Source of the DNA: Planctobacterium marinum
GTDB lineage: Bacteria > Pseudomonadota > Gammaproteobacteria > Enterobacterales > Alteromonadaceae
NCBI RefSeq assembly: GCF_020687805.1
Contig: NZ_JAJEWQ010000004.1
Location: 372,001-436,000, forward strand
DNA length: 64,000 bases
Direction: 5' to 3'
A program made the translations under genes and the position numbers. Positions 34,229-42,624 of the stretch are shown here, piece by piece. The stretch's first letter is position 1, and each line of letters opens with the position of its first letter. The notes beneath the pieces were generated by a model that saw only the letters and a program-made list of their open reading frames with translations, was not told where the DNA came from and ran no database searches.

Positions 34229-35809
34229 ATGGAACTTACTTCAGAAACGCTGTTAGACTTTGCTACAGCACAGGTCGCCGGATTAACCAATCACGATCGT
34301 TTTGAGCAATTATTGGACACTCTGGCGGGATTAATTGTTTGTGACGCCATTGTGCTACTGGCAATACAAGGTGAAACCCTAAAACCTCTGGCGCAGAAAG
34401 GGCTAACTCATGACACGCTGGGGCGGCGCTTTAGTATTGCAGCTCACCCCAGGTTCACCGCGATTGTGGAGTCTCAATGTCCGGTTCGCTTTGCAGCTGA
34501 TAGTCCGTTGCCTGATCCCTATGATGGCTTGTTAACCGGCCACAAAGGCAATTTGCCTATCCATGCCTGTATGGGTATCCCGCTGTTTTTTGCCAAATCT
34601 CTGATTGGGGTGCTCACCTTTGATAGTTTAACGCCATCGGCTTTTGATGATTTGCCCGAAAACAAGCTACAAATCATCTCAGCGATTGCCGCTTCAACCT
34701 TAAAAATCGCCCTGATGCTGGATGAACTGGAATTCAGAAATGCTCGCTCTCATTTGCTGGTGGCTGAACTCAATCATGAGAGCCTGGCCCGCGAAGGGCA
34801 TGAAATAATCGGTGAAAGTCCGGTTATGAAAAAGCTGAAAAAAGAAATCAGTCTGGTGGCTGCTTCACCCTTTAGTGTTCTTATCCTCGGCGAAACCGGG
34901 GTGGGTAAAGAGTTGATCGCTAAGCATCTGCACCTGCAATCCTCCCGGGCGAACGAACCATTGGTGTATGTCAATTGCGCGGCGCTACCTGAGAACCTGA
35001 TTGAAAGTGAACTGTTTGGCCATGTGAAAGGGGCATTTACCGGTGCGGACAAAGACAGAGCCGGTAAATTTCTGTTGGCTGATGGCGGAACCCTGTTTCT
35101 GGATGAAATTGGAGAGATGCCGCTAAGCGCACAAAGCAAACTATTGAGAGCATTGCAATCTAATGAGATTCAACCCGTGGGACAGGATACTATTCAGCAT
35201 GTGAATGTGCGGGTACTGGCGGCCACCAACCGGGATTTAGCCTCAGAGGTGGGTGAGGGGCGCTTTCGTGCTGATTTGTACCATCGTCTTAGTGTTTACC
35301 CTATTCAGGTGCCGCCGCTCAGACAGCGCATCGATGATATTGCGCTGCTCGCCGGGTTTTTTGTGGAACAGTCTCGTCGTAAATTGGGTCTGAAGCAGCT
35401 AAATTTGGGCAGCCGTTGTATCGCCTATCTCAATCAGTATCAATGGCCGGGTAATGTCAGGGAACTGGAACATGTTATCTCGCGGGCCGCTTTAAAGGCC
35501 GCTTATGATCAGCACAATCTGCCGTTTGTGACCATCAACCCCGAACATTGTGGCGATTTAAGCAGTCATAAAATAGCTGATGCCCCCGAAGTTGCCTCTT
35601 CATCAGAAACAACACCGGACGCTGCGCAGCTGCCAATGGACATTAAGGTGCAAACCGACCTGTTTCAACGCAATCTTATCAGGCAAACCTTGTTGCAATG
35701 CGACGGGAACTGGGCGGCCACTGCCAGACAGCTAAACACGGATCGTTCAAATCTGGTGCGTATGGCAAAACGACTGGGCATTGAGGTACAGAAGCAAATT
35801 GTGAGTTGA
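34229..35809 (+). CDS. norR: NorR, nitric oxide-sensing sigma-54 activator
   Basis: 526 residues. The N-terminal GAF domain keeps the residues reported around the non-haem iron of E. coli NorR: Arg75, Asp96, Tyr98, Asp99, Cys114 and Asp132 (the last two shifted by one). The AAA+ domain has Walker A GETGVGKE (221-228) and the sigma-54 contact loop GAFTGA (268-273). A Fis-type helix-turn-helix closes the protein (LLQCDGNWAATARQLNTDRSNLVRMAKRLGI). Nitric oxide binding to the iron relieves inhibition of the ATPase. The divergent target operon carries hmp and nnrS instead of the norVW genes of E. coli. Confidence 0.96.
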   Translation: MELTSETLLDFATAQVAGLTNHDRFEQLLDTLAGLIVCDAIVLLAIQGETLKPLAQKGLTHDTLGRRFSIAAHPRFTAIVESQCPVRFAADSPLPDPYDGLLTGHKGNLPIHACMGIPLFFAKSLIGVLTFDSLTPSAFDDLPENKLQIISAIAASTLKIALMLDELEFRNARSHLLVAELNHESLAREGHEIIGESPVMKKLKKEISLVAASPFSVLILGETGVGKELIAKHLHLQSSRANEPLVYVNCAALPENLIESELFGHVKGAFTGADKDRAGKFLLADGGTLFLDEIGEMPLSAQSKLLRALQSNEIQPVGQDTIQHVNVRVLAATNRDLASEVGEGRFRADLYHRLSVYPIQVPPLRQRIDDIALLAGFFVEQSRRKLGLKQLNLGSRCIAYLNQYQWPGNVRELEHVISRAALKAAYDQHNLPFVTINPEHCGDLSSHKIADAPEVASSSETTPDAAQLPMDIKVQTDLFQRNLIRQTLLQCDGNWAATARQLNTDRSNLVRMAKRLGIEVQKQIVS

Positions 35810-35973
35810 GCGACACCGGACATCATCGCGGGGGCAGGCCAGCAATAACGTGAAAATCTGAAACGGTTGTGTGTTACCCGGAATTGCCAATCCTGAAACG
35901 AAAATTGCCTGGATAAATTAGTGCCCTGACTACTTCCTGTAAGCCTTGTTCTGTTTCGCATTTAAAATGTAAC

Positions 35974-35983
35974 TGCTATAAAT
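35974..35983 (+). promoter_or_regulatory. Probable extended -10 promoter for the trpS leader
   Basis: TGCTATAAAT matches an extended -10 element (TG-N-TATAAT with one change). Transcription would start near 35990, leaving about 43 bases before the leader peptide start. An alternative promoter (TTGAAT-N17-AATATT at 35998-36026) would start almost on the leader ATG and is less suitable. Confidence 0.45.
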
Positions 35984-36032
35984 TAACCCCGAGTCGATTG
36001 AATTTCGAAATAATTCTGGCAATATTGGTTAA

Positions 36033-36086
36033 ATGAAATACATTTTAATGCCTTTATCATTATTTTCCTGGTGGCGCTCTAATTAG
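36033..36086 (+). CDS. Leader peptide of trpS with tandem Trp codons
   Basis: The frame encodes MKYILMPLSLFSWWRSN and stops at TAG. Two adjacent TGG codons lie at 36069-36074, directly before the first of a set of competing RNA stems. Tryptophan is the rarest residue, so WW in a 17-codon frame upstream of a tryptophanyl-tRNA synthetase gene is strong evidence for a leader peptide that senses charged tRNA-Trp. The ribosome binding site is weak (TTGGTTAA). An internal ATG at 36048 would give a 12-residue version with the same Trp codons. Confidence 0.82.
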   Translation: MKYILMPLSLFSWWRSN

Positions 36087-36150
36087 AGCGGCGCTGAATT
36101 TTTACATTCTTAAGCTGCTGGAAGGTAGCTGAGACTGTAATTTCTTTTGT
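36075..36150 (+). promoter_or_regulatory. trpS transcription attenuator (competing stems and U-rich terminator)
   Basis: Four segments can be read. Stem 1:2 is the perfect palindrome CGCTCTAATTAGAGCG at 36075-36090. Stem 2:3 pairs AGCGGC (36087-36092) with GCTGCT (36114-36119). Stem 3:4 pairs AGCTGC (36113-36118) with GTAGCT (36125-36130), extended by TCTT/GAGA and TTACA/TGTAA (36102-36106, 36136-36140), and is followed at once by TTTCTTTTG. A ribosome stalled on the Trp codons would cover segment 1 and favour 2:3 (read-through). A ribosome at the stop codon would cover 1 and 2 and favour the 3:4 terminator. Confidence 0.72.
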
Positions 36151-36183
36151 ATCTCCAGTAGTGATCTGTTCTAACCTGGAGAT
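36151..36183 (+). promoter_or_regulatory. Hairpin hiding the trpS ribosome binding site
   Basis: ATCTCCAG (36151-36158) pairs perfectly with CTGGAGAT (36176-36183) around a 17-base loop. The right arm contains the GGAG ribosome binding site of the ATG at 36189. It could add a translational layer to the attenuator. Confidence 0.55.
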
Positions 36184-36188
36184 CCCCC

Positions 36189-37211
36189 ATGAACACAAAG
36201 CAAGCTACTGCAAAATCAGAAATTATTTTAACTGGCGACAGAGCCACCGGGCCATTGCATTTAGGCCATTATGTCGGTTCTTTAAAACAGCGTGTTGCAT
36301 TGCAGGCTATTCATGAGCAAACGATTCTTGTGGCCGATATGCAAGGCCTTACTGATAATGCCCACAATCCGAAAAAAGTATCATCTAATATTCTCAATGT
36401 GGTGGCTGACTATCTGGCTGTTGGTATAAATCCCTCTGAAACAACGATTTGTCTTCAATCACAACTCCCCGCGCTGGCTGAGTTGACTATGTATTACAGC
36501 AATCTTGTCACAATCAGTCGATTGGAGCGAAATCCAACGGTCAAAAGTGAGATACACAACAAAGGATTTGAACGCTCCATTCCGGCGGGCTTTTTAACCT
36601 ATCCAGTATCTCAGGCGGCCGATATTACTGGCTTCAACGCCACATTGGTTCCTGTCGGGGATGACCAATTGCCAATGCTCGAACAGTCAAATGAAATAGT
36701 GAGAAAAATTAACGCGCTCGCCGGGCGCACTGTACTTAATGAATGTGCCCCTTTGTTAAGTAACGCCCCACGTTTGCCTGGTACGGATGGGAAAAATAAA
36801 ATGTCGAAGTCGATGGGCAACGCCATTAATCTCGGGGCTACCGAAAAAGAAATCTCGGCAGCGGTAAAATCCATGTATACCGATCCTAATCACCTGCGAG
36901 TCGAAGATCCCGGCAAAATAGAAGGAAATGTCGTGTTTACCTATCTCGATGCTTTTCACCCAGATGAAGGTTATATCAGCCAACTAAAAGCACACTATCA
37001 GCGTGGAGGTCTGGGCGATGGTACCACGAAGAAAATACTGGAAGCCTGTTTGCAGGACATCCTTCGACCCATAAGAGCGAGAAGAGCGGAGTTTTTAAAT
37101 GATAAGGCTCAACTGATTGACATTTTAGTGAAAGGTAGCCAGCGCTCCAGAGATAAAACCGAAAAAATCCTGTTTGATGTCAAAGACATCTTTGGCTTAA
37201 ATATTTTCTGA
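36189..37211 (+). CDS. trpS: Tryptophanyl-tRNA synthetase, probably an auxiliary copy
   Basis: 340 residues. Class I signatures are HLGH at 24-27 (in TGPLHLGHYVGSL) and KMSKS at 204-208 (in DGKNKMSKSMGN). The enzyme charges tRNA-Trp in the cytoplasm. The usual gammaproteobacterial housekeeping trpS has TIGN in place of HLGH and sits next to gph/rpe; this one has the alternative signature and stands alone behind an attenuator, so it is likely a second, inducible synthetase. In actinomycetes, auxiliary TrpRS enzymes under leader-peptide attenuation confer resistance to the TrpRS inhibitor indolmycin; whether that applies here is inference. Confidence 0.93.
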   Translation: MNTKQATAKSEIILTGDRATGPLHLGHYVGSLKQRVALQAIHEQTILVADMQGLTDNAHNPKKVSSNILNVVADYLAVGINPSETTICLQSQLPALAELTMYYSNLVTISRLERNPTVKSEIHNKGFERSIPAGFLTYPVSQAADITGFNATLVPVGDDQLPMLEQSNEIVRKINALAGRTVLNECAPLLSNAPRLPGTDGKNKMSKSMGNAINLGATEKEISAAVKSMYTDPNHLRVEDPGKIEGNVVFTYLDAFHPDEGYISQLKAHYQRGGLGDGTTKKILEACLQDILRPIRARRAEFLNDKAQLIDILVKGSQRSRDKTEKILFDVKDIFGLNIF

Positions 37212-37236
37212 TTGGCGTGCTTTTTAGCCATCAGTT

Positions 37237-37280
37237 TAGGGAAGGCATCGCTGACTTTCCCTAGGCTGTTTTCTTTTCTT
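37237..37280 (+). terminator. Terminator of trpS
   Basis: TAGGGAA (37237-37243) and TTCCCTA (37257-37263) pair around a 13-base loop, followed by GGCTGTTTTCTTTTCTT. Confidence 0.65.
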
Positions 37281-37481
37281 ACAGGGGGCAACCTGACGAC
37301 GCTGAAAACGGCTCAGGATTTGAGTTTTCACGTCTGTTGGCTATTATAATTTTAAGAAGCAACCAGTTGTACACAGGGCCTGGTGAGCTTTACTGCATGA
37401 ACAGGCAACCCAGGTCAACCGGTCCCGGATACACCTCTTCGGGAGCATGTAGAAACGACCAATCGGGTCAGGAGGCAGGTT

Positions 37482-38258
37482 ATGCTACTCAGTGTTAATT
37501 CGTTACGCCACTATGCTATTCAGGCTTCTGATGGTGCCATTGGCGAGTGCCATGATTTATTATTTGACGACAGGTTTTGGACCTGCCGCTTCTTAACCGT
37601 GGATACGCATCCCTGGTTGCCACTGAGTCACAAGGTACTGATCAGCCCCGTTTCGATAAACAATGTTGTTCAGGATGATGAAAAAATCCATGTGGATCTG
37701 ACTAAAGAGCAGGTTAAATCTGCGCCCTCAACAGATACCAATGAGCCGGTATCCCGAGAATTCGAGCGAGAATATTTTAATTATTTTGGATTTGGTCATT
37801 ACTGGGTAGGGCCGGGAGCCTGGGGAGAATATGCCTACCCCACTGATCTTGTCAAACCCCCATCAGCCAATGCCAGAAAGGCAGAACAGAAGCGGGCGAA
37901 ATATGACAATGCCAATCATCTGCGTTCGGTCAAAGAGATACAGCATTACCTCATTTGTGGTACTGATGATGCCGAATGCCATGTGCATGACTTTGTTCTG
38001 AACACTGACAATTGGTCGATTGCCTATTTAGTGTTGGATACCCGGGATTGGTTTCCCGGCGGGCGCAAGGTCTTCATGCTACCTGAACAAATAGAAGAAA
38101 TCAGTTGGGCGGACCAGGCACTCAAAACCAGTCTCAGTGACGGCAATATTAAAAACTTGCCCGAATACCATGGCGACTCTCTCAATGATACTGACTACCT
38201 TCAGGAAGTCGCCAACACTTTGAAATCTGTGCGGTCAGAGAAGTCAGAACGGCTTTAA
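37482..38258 (+). CDS. Two-domain PRC-barrel protein
   Basis: 258 residues, soluble. Two PRC-barrel-like halves are visible: residues about 1-80 (LRHYAIQASDGAIGECHDLLFDDRFWTCRFLTVDT) and about 145-225 (IQHYLICGTDDAECHVHDFVLNTDNWSIAYLVLDTRDWFPGGRKVFML). They are joined by a linker with EREYFNYFGFGHYWVGPGAWG, seen in stress-related PRC proteins. Such proteins are common near envelope-stress or osmotic-stress genes, but no reaction is known. A strong AGGAGG ribosome binding site precedes the ATG. It stands alone. Confidence 0.8.
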   Translation: MLLSVNSLRHYAIQASDGAIGECHDLLFDDRFWTCRFLTVDTHPWLPLSHKVLISPVSINNVVQDDEKIHVDLTKEQVKSAPSTDTNEPVSREFEREYFNYFGFGHYWVGPGAWGEYAYPTDLVKPPSANARKAEQKRAKYDNANHLRSVKEIQHYLICGTDDAECHVHDFVLNTDNWSIAYLVLDTRDWFPGGRKVFMLPEQIEEISWADQALKTSLSDGNIKNLPEYHGDSLNDTDYLQEVANTLKSVRSEKSERL

Positions 38259-38470
38259 AGGGGACACTCTGTCAGCCAGAAAAACAGCGGCGCTTTGCAG
38301 ATTAGCTAGGGCAACTCAGCGTCGACAATATAGTGTCGGCTATACCGCGGCGGCAATGTTGTGAGGGGCCGATTGCTCGAGCTGCAAATTCAAATGACTA
38401 CTGACACTTTCTGTCACAGCACCAGGAGTATGATGAACCCGAATTCATCATCATCTGAAAGGAGAAATTT

Positions 38471-38863
38471 ATGATTGGTTATGTGACATTAGGTACAGCG
38501 GATCTACAGAAATCTGGCGCATATTACGATGCATTGCTGGCAACCATCGGTGCTGCGCGTTTTATGGAGGAAGACAACTATTTTATTGCCTGGTCAAAGG
38601 GCGAAAATGAACCGGCAATATCAGTAACACTGCCGTTTAACAAAGAAGCGGCAACTGCAGGCAATGGCACTATGGTGGCGGTGGTACTTGAGTCGCCGGA
38701 ACAGGTCGATGCGTTTTATCACAAGGCATTAGAACTGGGAGGCAGTTGTGAAGGCAAACCTGGTTTCAGACCAGAAGATGCCAGCGCGGGCTTTTACGCC
38801 GGGTACTTTCGGGATCTGGATGGCAACAAACTCAACGCGTTTTGCATGGTGCCGGCGGCGTAA
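38471..38863 (+). CDS. Glyoxalase/VOC superfamily protein
   Basis: 130 residues. MIGYVTLGTADLQKSGAYYDALLATIG is the standard first beta-alpha-beta unit, and YFRDLDGNKLNAFCMVP is the C-terminal metal-site motif of this fold. It is a stand-alone, probably dimeric, soluble enzyme of the glyoxalase/bleomycin-resistance/dioxygenase group. The substrate is unknown. AAAGGAGA precedes the ATG. Confidence 0.9.
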   Translation: MIGYVTLGTADLQKSGAYYDALLATIGAARFMEEDNYFIAWSKGENEPAISVTLPFNKEAATAGNGTMVAVVLESPEQVDAFYHKALELGGSCEGKPGFRPEDASAGFYAGYFRDLDGNKLNAFCMVPAA

Positions 38864-38887
38864 CCGCGCTGTTTGAGCGTTAAAGGC

Positions 38888-38921
38888 GGAAGTGCTTGTG
38901 GCCGTATTGCAACGCACTTCC
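38888..38921. terminator. Hairpin between convergent VOC and diguanylate cyclase genes
   Basis: GGAAGTGC (38888-38895) and GCACTTCC (38914-38921) form an 8-base stem with an 18-base loop. The T-run is poor, so termination is plausible rather than certain. Confidence 0.4.
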
Positions 38922-38985
38922 TGGTTTCCCCGTTACAGAACTGATCCGAAATAAGCTGTAAGCACGGCTTAATGCTGAAAACCCC

Positions 38986-40458
38986 TCAAACGGCCTTAAT
39001 GCAGCATTTACCGGAAGATTTAGCCTGATACATGGCGTTGTCTGCCCTTTCTAACCAGTTGTCAATGGTATCGCTTTTCAACACTTCGCTTAAGCCGATA
39101 CTACAACTCACGCTGACTCCCTGGCTAAAAATGGTGTCTTCCAGCTCCTTTTGTAATCGCTGAGCAAAATTCTCTGCTTCAGTTTTTAGTGCACCTGGAC
39201 ATAGTACAACGAATTCGTCGCCACCCCAGCGGCCAATGATGTCAGTTTCCCGGGCACACTTTTTCAATATATTGGCAAATTGTTCCAATACGGCATCGCC
39301 AATGTTATGCCCATAATGGTCATTCAGATGTTTAAAGTCATCAATATCAATAAATACCAAAGCACAATCGTTGATACCGCGTTTTTTGCGCTTGATATGC
39401 TCTTCGGCTTCAATGGTAATTTGTACCCGATTGAACAGATCGGTGAGCGGGTCATGAGTGGATAAATAGTGTAGTTTGTCGTTCTTTTTTTTCAGTGCCG
39501 ATTGCAGGCTTTCCAGGGCGTTATTTTTTTGCTGAATTCTGTCCCGGTAGCGCACCACAATCGAATGACGTATCCCTAAAATAATCAGCAGCACAACAAT
39601 GGGCAGAATGATTTTTGCCATCAACCAAAAGTCGACTTCGCGAATAATTTTAACATTGTTCCAGCGACGATAGATTTCATTGTGTTGCTGGGCAGTGATC
39701 TGCTTTATCGCGGCGTTGATGGCCGGTAAATGGACGGATTTACTTTTGCTGAGTCCCAGCCGTAATTCGTCGTCCAGGCCCATCCAGCCTGTGATCCTCA
39801 AATCGTGTAAACCATTGGTTTGAATGTGCTCCAAAATGGTGTGCATCGAGCCCACCATGACGTCAATATCCCCAGCGGCTAACAGTCTGATCCCGGCGAG
39901 TTCACTGGGGACTTCATAGATAGGCACATCGGGAAAGCGGGTGGTGATGTATTCATGCTGTCGATAGCCTTTAACAACACCAACTTTTTCGTTTTCTATC
40001 ATGGCCAGGTTAGGGATGGGCGTGCCCTCGCTATGGGTAATGATGACGTTAGGCGCTTTGAATATGATGTCGCTGAAAGTCAGAAATTCCGAGCGATTGG
40101 GGGTAACGTTTAAAAACGGAGTCGCGTCGCATCGACCACTTTTGAGCAGTTGCAATGAGTCTAGCCAGGATGCGGTTTTAAGCAGTGAGAAGTTTATCCC
40201 TGAGTGTGCCGAAATCAGGTCCAGATAGTTTCTGGACATGCCTGTGTGGCGACCATCCCGCAAGCCTTCATAGGGTAACCAATCGGTATCGACACAATAA
40301 GTTAGATTGATGATGGGTTGCCTGGCATAACTGTTTACACTACCGGTAACCAGCGCTGTGAGTAATGATAAATAAATTATCTGAATGATTAATCTAACCA
40401 ATGGCCATCCTGCCCAAATCTCCAATAATAGCGTTAGTATAGTACAAATAATGAACAT
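38986..40458 (-). CDS. Diguanylate cyclase with periplasmic solute-binding sensor domain
   Basis: 490 residues. After an N-terminal membrane segment or signal, residues about 50-285 form a family 3 solute-binding domain (LTYCVDTDWLPYEGLRDGRHTGMSRNYLDLIS), placed in the periplasm. A membrane helix at about 290-310 follows, then a GGDEF domain with RWGGDEFVVL and the product-inhibition site RETD five residues before it. It should make cyclic di-GMP in response to a periplasmic ligand, perhaps an amino acid or transport substrate. It is divergent from a second diguanylate cyclase gene. A TTG about 20 codons downstream is a possible alternative start. Confidence 0.92.
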   Translation of the reverse strand: MFIICTILTLLLEIWAGWPLVRLIIQIIYLSLLTALVTGSVNSYARQPIINLTYCVDTDWLPYEGLRDGRHTGMSRNYLDLISAHSGINFSLLKTASWLDSLQLLKSGRCDATPFLNVTPNRSEFLTFSDIIFKAPNVIITHSEGTPIPNLAMIENEKVGVVKGYRQHEYITTRFPDVPIYEVPSELAGIRLLAAGDIDVMVGSMHTILEHIQTNGLHDLRITGWMGLDDELRLGLSKSKSVHLPAINAAIKQITAQQHNEIYRRWNNVKIIREVDFWLMAKIILPIVVLLIILGIRHSIVVRYRDRIQQKNNALESLQSALKKKNDKLHYLSTHDPLTDLFNRVQITIEAEEHIKRKKRGINDCALVFIDIDDFKHLNDHYGHNIGDAVLEQFANILKKCARETDIIGRWGGDEFVVLCPGALKTEAENFAQRLQKELEDTIFSQGVSVSCSIGLSEVLKSDTIDNWLERADNAMYQAKSSGKCCIKAV

Positions 40459-40598
40459 TTAGACAAGTGGAATTCGATAAATAATCTAAAAAACAAGCAC
40501 TTCGGTAAAAACACTAACCCAAACCCGGATAATACGCGTTTTCCCCTCTTGCTGATGCTGGTCTACACTGTATTAAGAATTGCTAAACATATTTACTG

Positions 40599-41981
40599 AT
40601 GTCTGATATCGATGCCTTAAACTTAAAGAAGTTGTTAGAACATGCCCATATCGGCGTGGTCATTCATCGCTGGGATACGTCGATTGTATATGCGAATCCC
40701 ACTGCGTTGCGATTGATGCGATTGAGCTATGAGCAGATGATAGGTATAGATGCTTATGACCCACAATGGAGCTTTTTGGACGAAGGCGGGCGAAAGTTGC
40801 TGGTTGAAGATTACCCGGTTAACAAAGTTAAAATGCGCGGTGATCGCCTGCAAAATGAAATTGTTGGTGTGGTAGACAGCAGTAGCGACCACATTAGCTG
40901 GTTTTTAGTTAACGCCTACCATGAAGGTGAGCCAGGAGAAGAAAGCGGTTTTATTGTGGTGACCTTCAACGATATTTCTGACACCAAGCAATTATTTTCC
41001 TTTCAGGATATTGTCGAAAATACCCAGGATATGGTGATTGTTACCGAAGCAGAAAATATTGAGTATCCCACCGGCCCCAAAATTGTTTATGTGAACAAGG
41101 CCTTCGAAAAACTGACCGGATACAGCCAGCGAGAGATACTGGGTGAAACCCCCAGACTATTACAGGGAGCGTTAACCGATCAGGATGCAAAAACCCGTAT
41201 TCACGCTGCGCTTGAAAAACACCAACCAATCTATGAAACCCTACTGAATTACGATTCGGATGGGCGTCCTTACTGGGTTGAAATGAACATCATTCCGCTG
41301 AAAAATAAATATGGCGATATTACCCATTTTGCCGCTATTGAGCGGGACATCTCCAAACAAAAATTTCACCTGGAGCAACTGGAAAAACGCAATGAGGATC
41401 TGAAAGTACTGAAACGTGATTTGGAGAAATCCATTGAAAAACGCACTTCTGAATTGCAAATGGCGAAAGCCAGATTAGAAAAGTTAGCCTTTTATGATCC
41501 ACTGACCAATGTTCCTAATCGTCGTTACTTCATTGATCACGTCAATCGCCTGGTGAAATCCAGTCAGCGCAGACACGAGGCGCTGGCTTTCGGCATGCTT
41601 GATATTGATGATTTTAAGTTGCTCAATGACAACTATGGCCATGATGTTGGTGACAAAGTGCTCATTGAACTGGCACAAGTATTACAGGCGTTATTTCGCG
41701 CTGATGATGCCTTCTGTCGTTACGGCGGAGAAGAATTCGCTTTTGTGTTAACGATTGGCAAAAACAGCGAACTTGACGGGTTTTCCAACCGGTTGATCAG
41801 TGCGATCCGTGACCTTGAAGTGGCAATCAATGAACAACAGAGCCTGAATATAACCGCCAGCATAGGGATGAAAGTGTGCGCTCATGATGCCGACATCGAC
41901 TTCGAAAAAGAAATCAAAGACGCTGATATCGCTCTTTATGAATCAAAAAATACCGGTAAGGATAAAGTGACCATCAGCTGA
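40599..41981 (+). CDS. Diguanylate cyclase with two PAS domains
   Basis: 460 residues, cytoplasmic. A first PAS domain lies at about 5-120 and a second at about 130-255 with PAC-like YWVEMNIIPLKNKYGDITHFAAIERDIS. A coiled-coil linker follows (about 255-295, LEQLEKRNEDLKVLKRDLEKSIEKRTSELQ). The GGDEF domain carries RYGGEEFAFVL with RADD at the inhibition site, so it is probably active and feedback-controlled. The PAS signal (redox, light or small molecule) is not evident. The ribosome binding site is weak. Confidence 0.92.
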   Translation: MSDIDALNLKKLLEHAHIGVVIHRWDTSIVYANPTALRLMRLSYEQMIGIDAYDPQWSFLDEGGRKLLVEDYPVNKVKMRGDRLQNEIVGVVDSSSDHISWFLVNAYHEGEPGEESGFIVVTFNDISDTKQLFSFQDIVENTQDMVIVTEAENIEYPTGPKIVYVNKAFEKLTGYSQREILGETPRLLQGALTDQDAKTRIHAALEKHQPIYETLLNYDSDGRPYWVEMNIIPLKNKYGDITHFAAIERDISKQKFHLEQLEKRNEDLKVLKRDLEKSIEKRTSELQMAKARLEKLAFYDPLTNVPNRRYFIDHVNRLVKSSQRRHEALAFGMLDIDDFKLLNDNYGHDVGDKVLIELAQVLQALFRADDAFCRYGGEEFAFVLTIGKNSELDGFSNRLISAIRDLEVAINEQQSLNITASIGMKVCAHDADIDFEKEIKDADIALYESKNTGKDKVTIS

Positions 41982-42624
41982 AATGTGGTAGATCAGACCT
42001 AAGCCAATACTAAATGAATCTCACCACCTGATAACATCCAAACACGAATACATAAGCTTATACCAGCGGAAGTTATTCCGGAATTGTCCAGAAATGGCTT
42101 CCCTGCATCGTATGCTAATTTGCTGTAGACGCGAAAATGGAAGCATTGAATTGAGTCGGCCGTGCAACGCCCGATGTTTGTTTAGACGGAGTGACCGTGT
42201 GTGCCAGGGGCCAGGCTGAGCAATAGATGCTCATATCACTGAGTCCCCGGGAACTGTGTCTCATCGTTTTGGCAACGGCTAAGGTGAGTTTCGCTTACGC
42301 ACCCGCTAGTTACTTAGATATCTGTGAAAATGATATTTATGGCTTCAGATATTATTTTACTGGCCAGTGTGGAGCAATTTATCTGTTCTATACATGAGTT
42401 ATTATTTCCACGGAATTGATGGGTTTTTAGAAAATTATTATTGGTGTTAAACCGGTGTTGCTATTTATGTTTATCAATTGTAATTTTTAATATAGCGAAA
42501 ATGTCATAGTGTTCTATATATATTGTGGAGAGTGTAAAAACACAATGTGTATTTACAAGGGACTGCAGGGAAGGCGAATTATAAGCAGTTTATTCTTTTG
42601 ATTAAGCTGTCCGGGAAGTTGAGC
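41982..42624. other. 643-base intergenic region, no gene seen
   Basis: No frame with a ribosome binding site and coding character was found. The left half is of average composition; the last 200 bases before the AraC gene are AT-rich and probably hold its promoter. I looked for a cyclic di-GMP riboswitch because of the cyclase gene upstream but found no convincing match. Unassigned. Confidence 0.35.

Noticed and set aside
36001-36026. TTGAAT-N17-AATATT as the trpS leader promoter
   Set aside because: Transcription would start on the leader peptide's ATG, leaving no room for a ribosome binding site; the extended -10 at 35974-35983 fits better.
42180-42330. Possible cyclic di-GMP riboswitch downstream of the diguanylate cyclase genes
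   Set aside because: Some GC-rich stretches look structured, but the conserved core bases and paired stems could not be matched on either strand.
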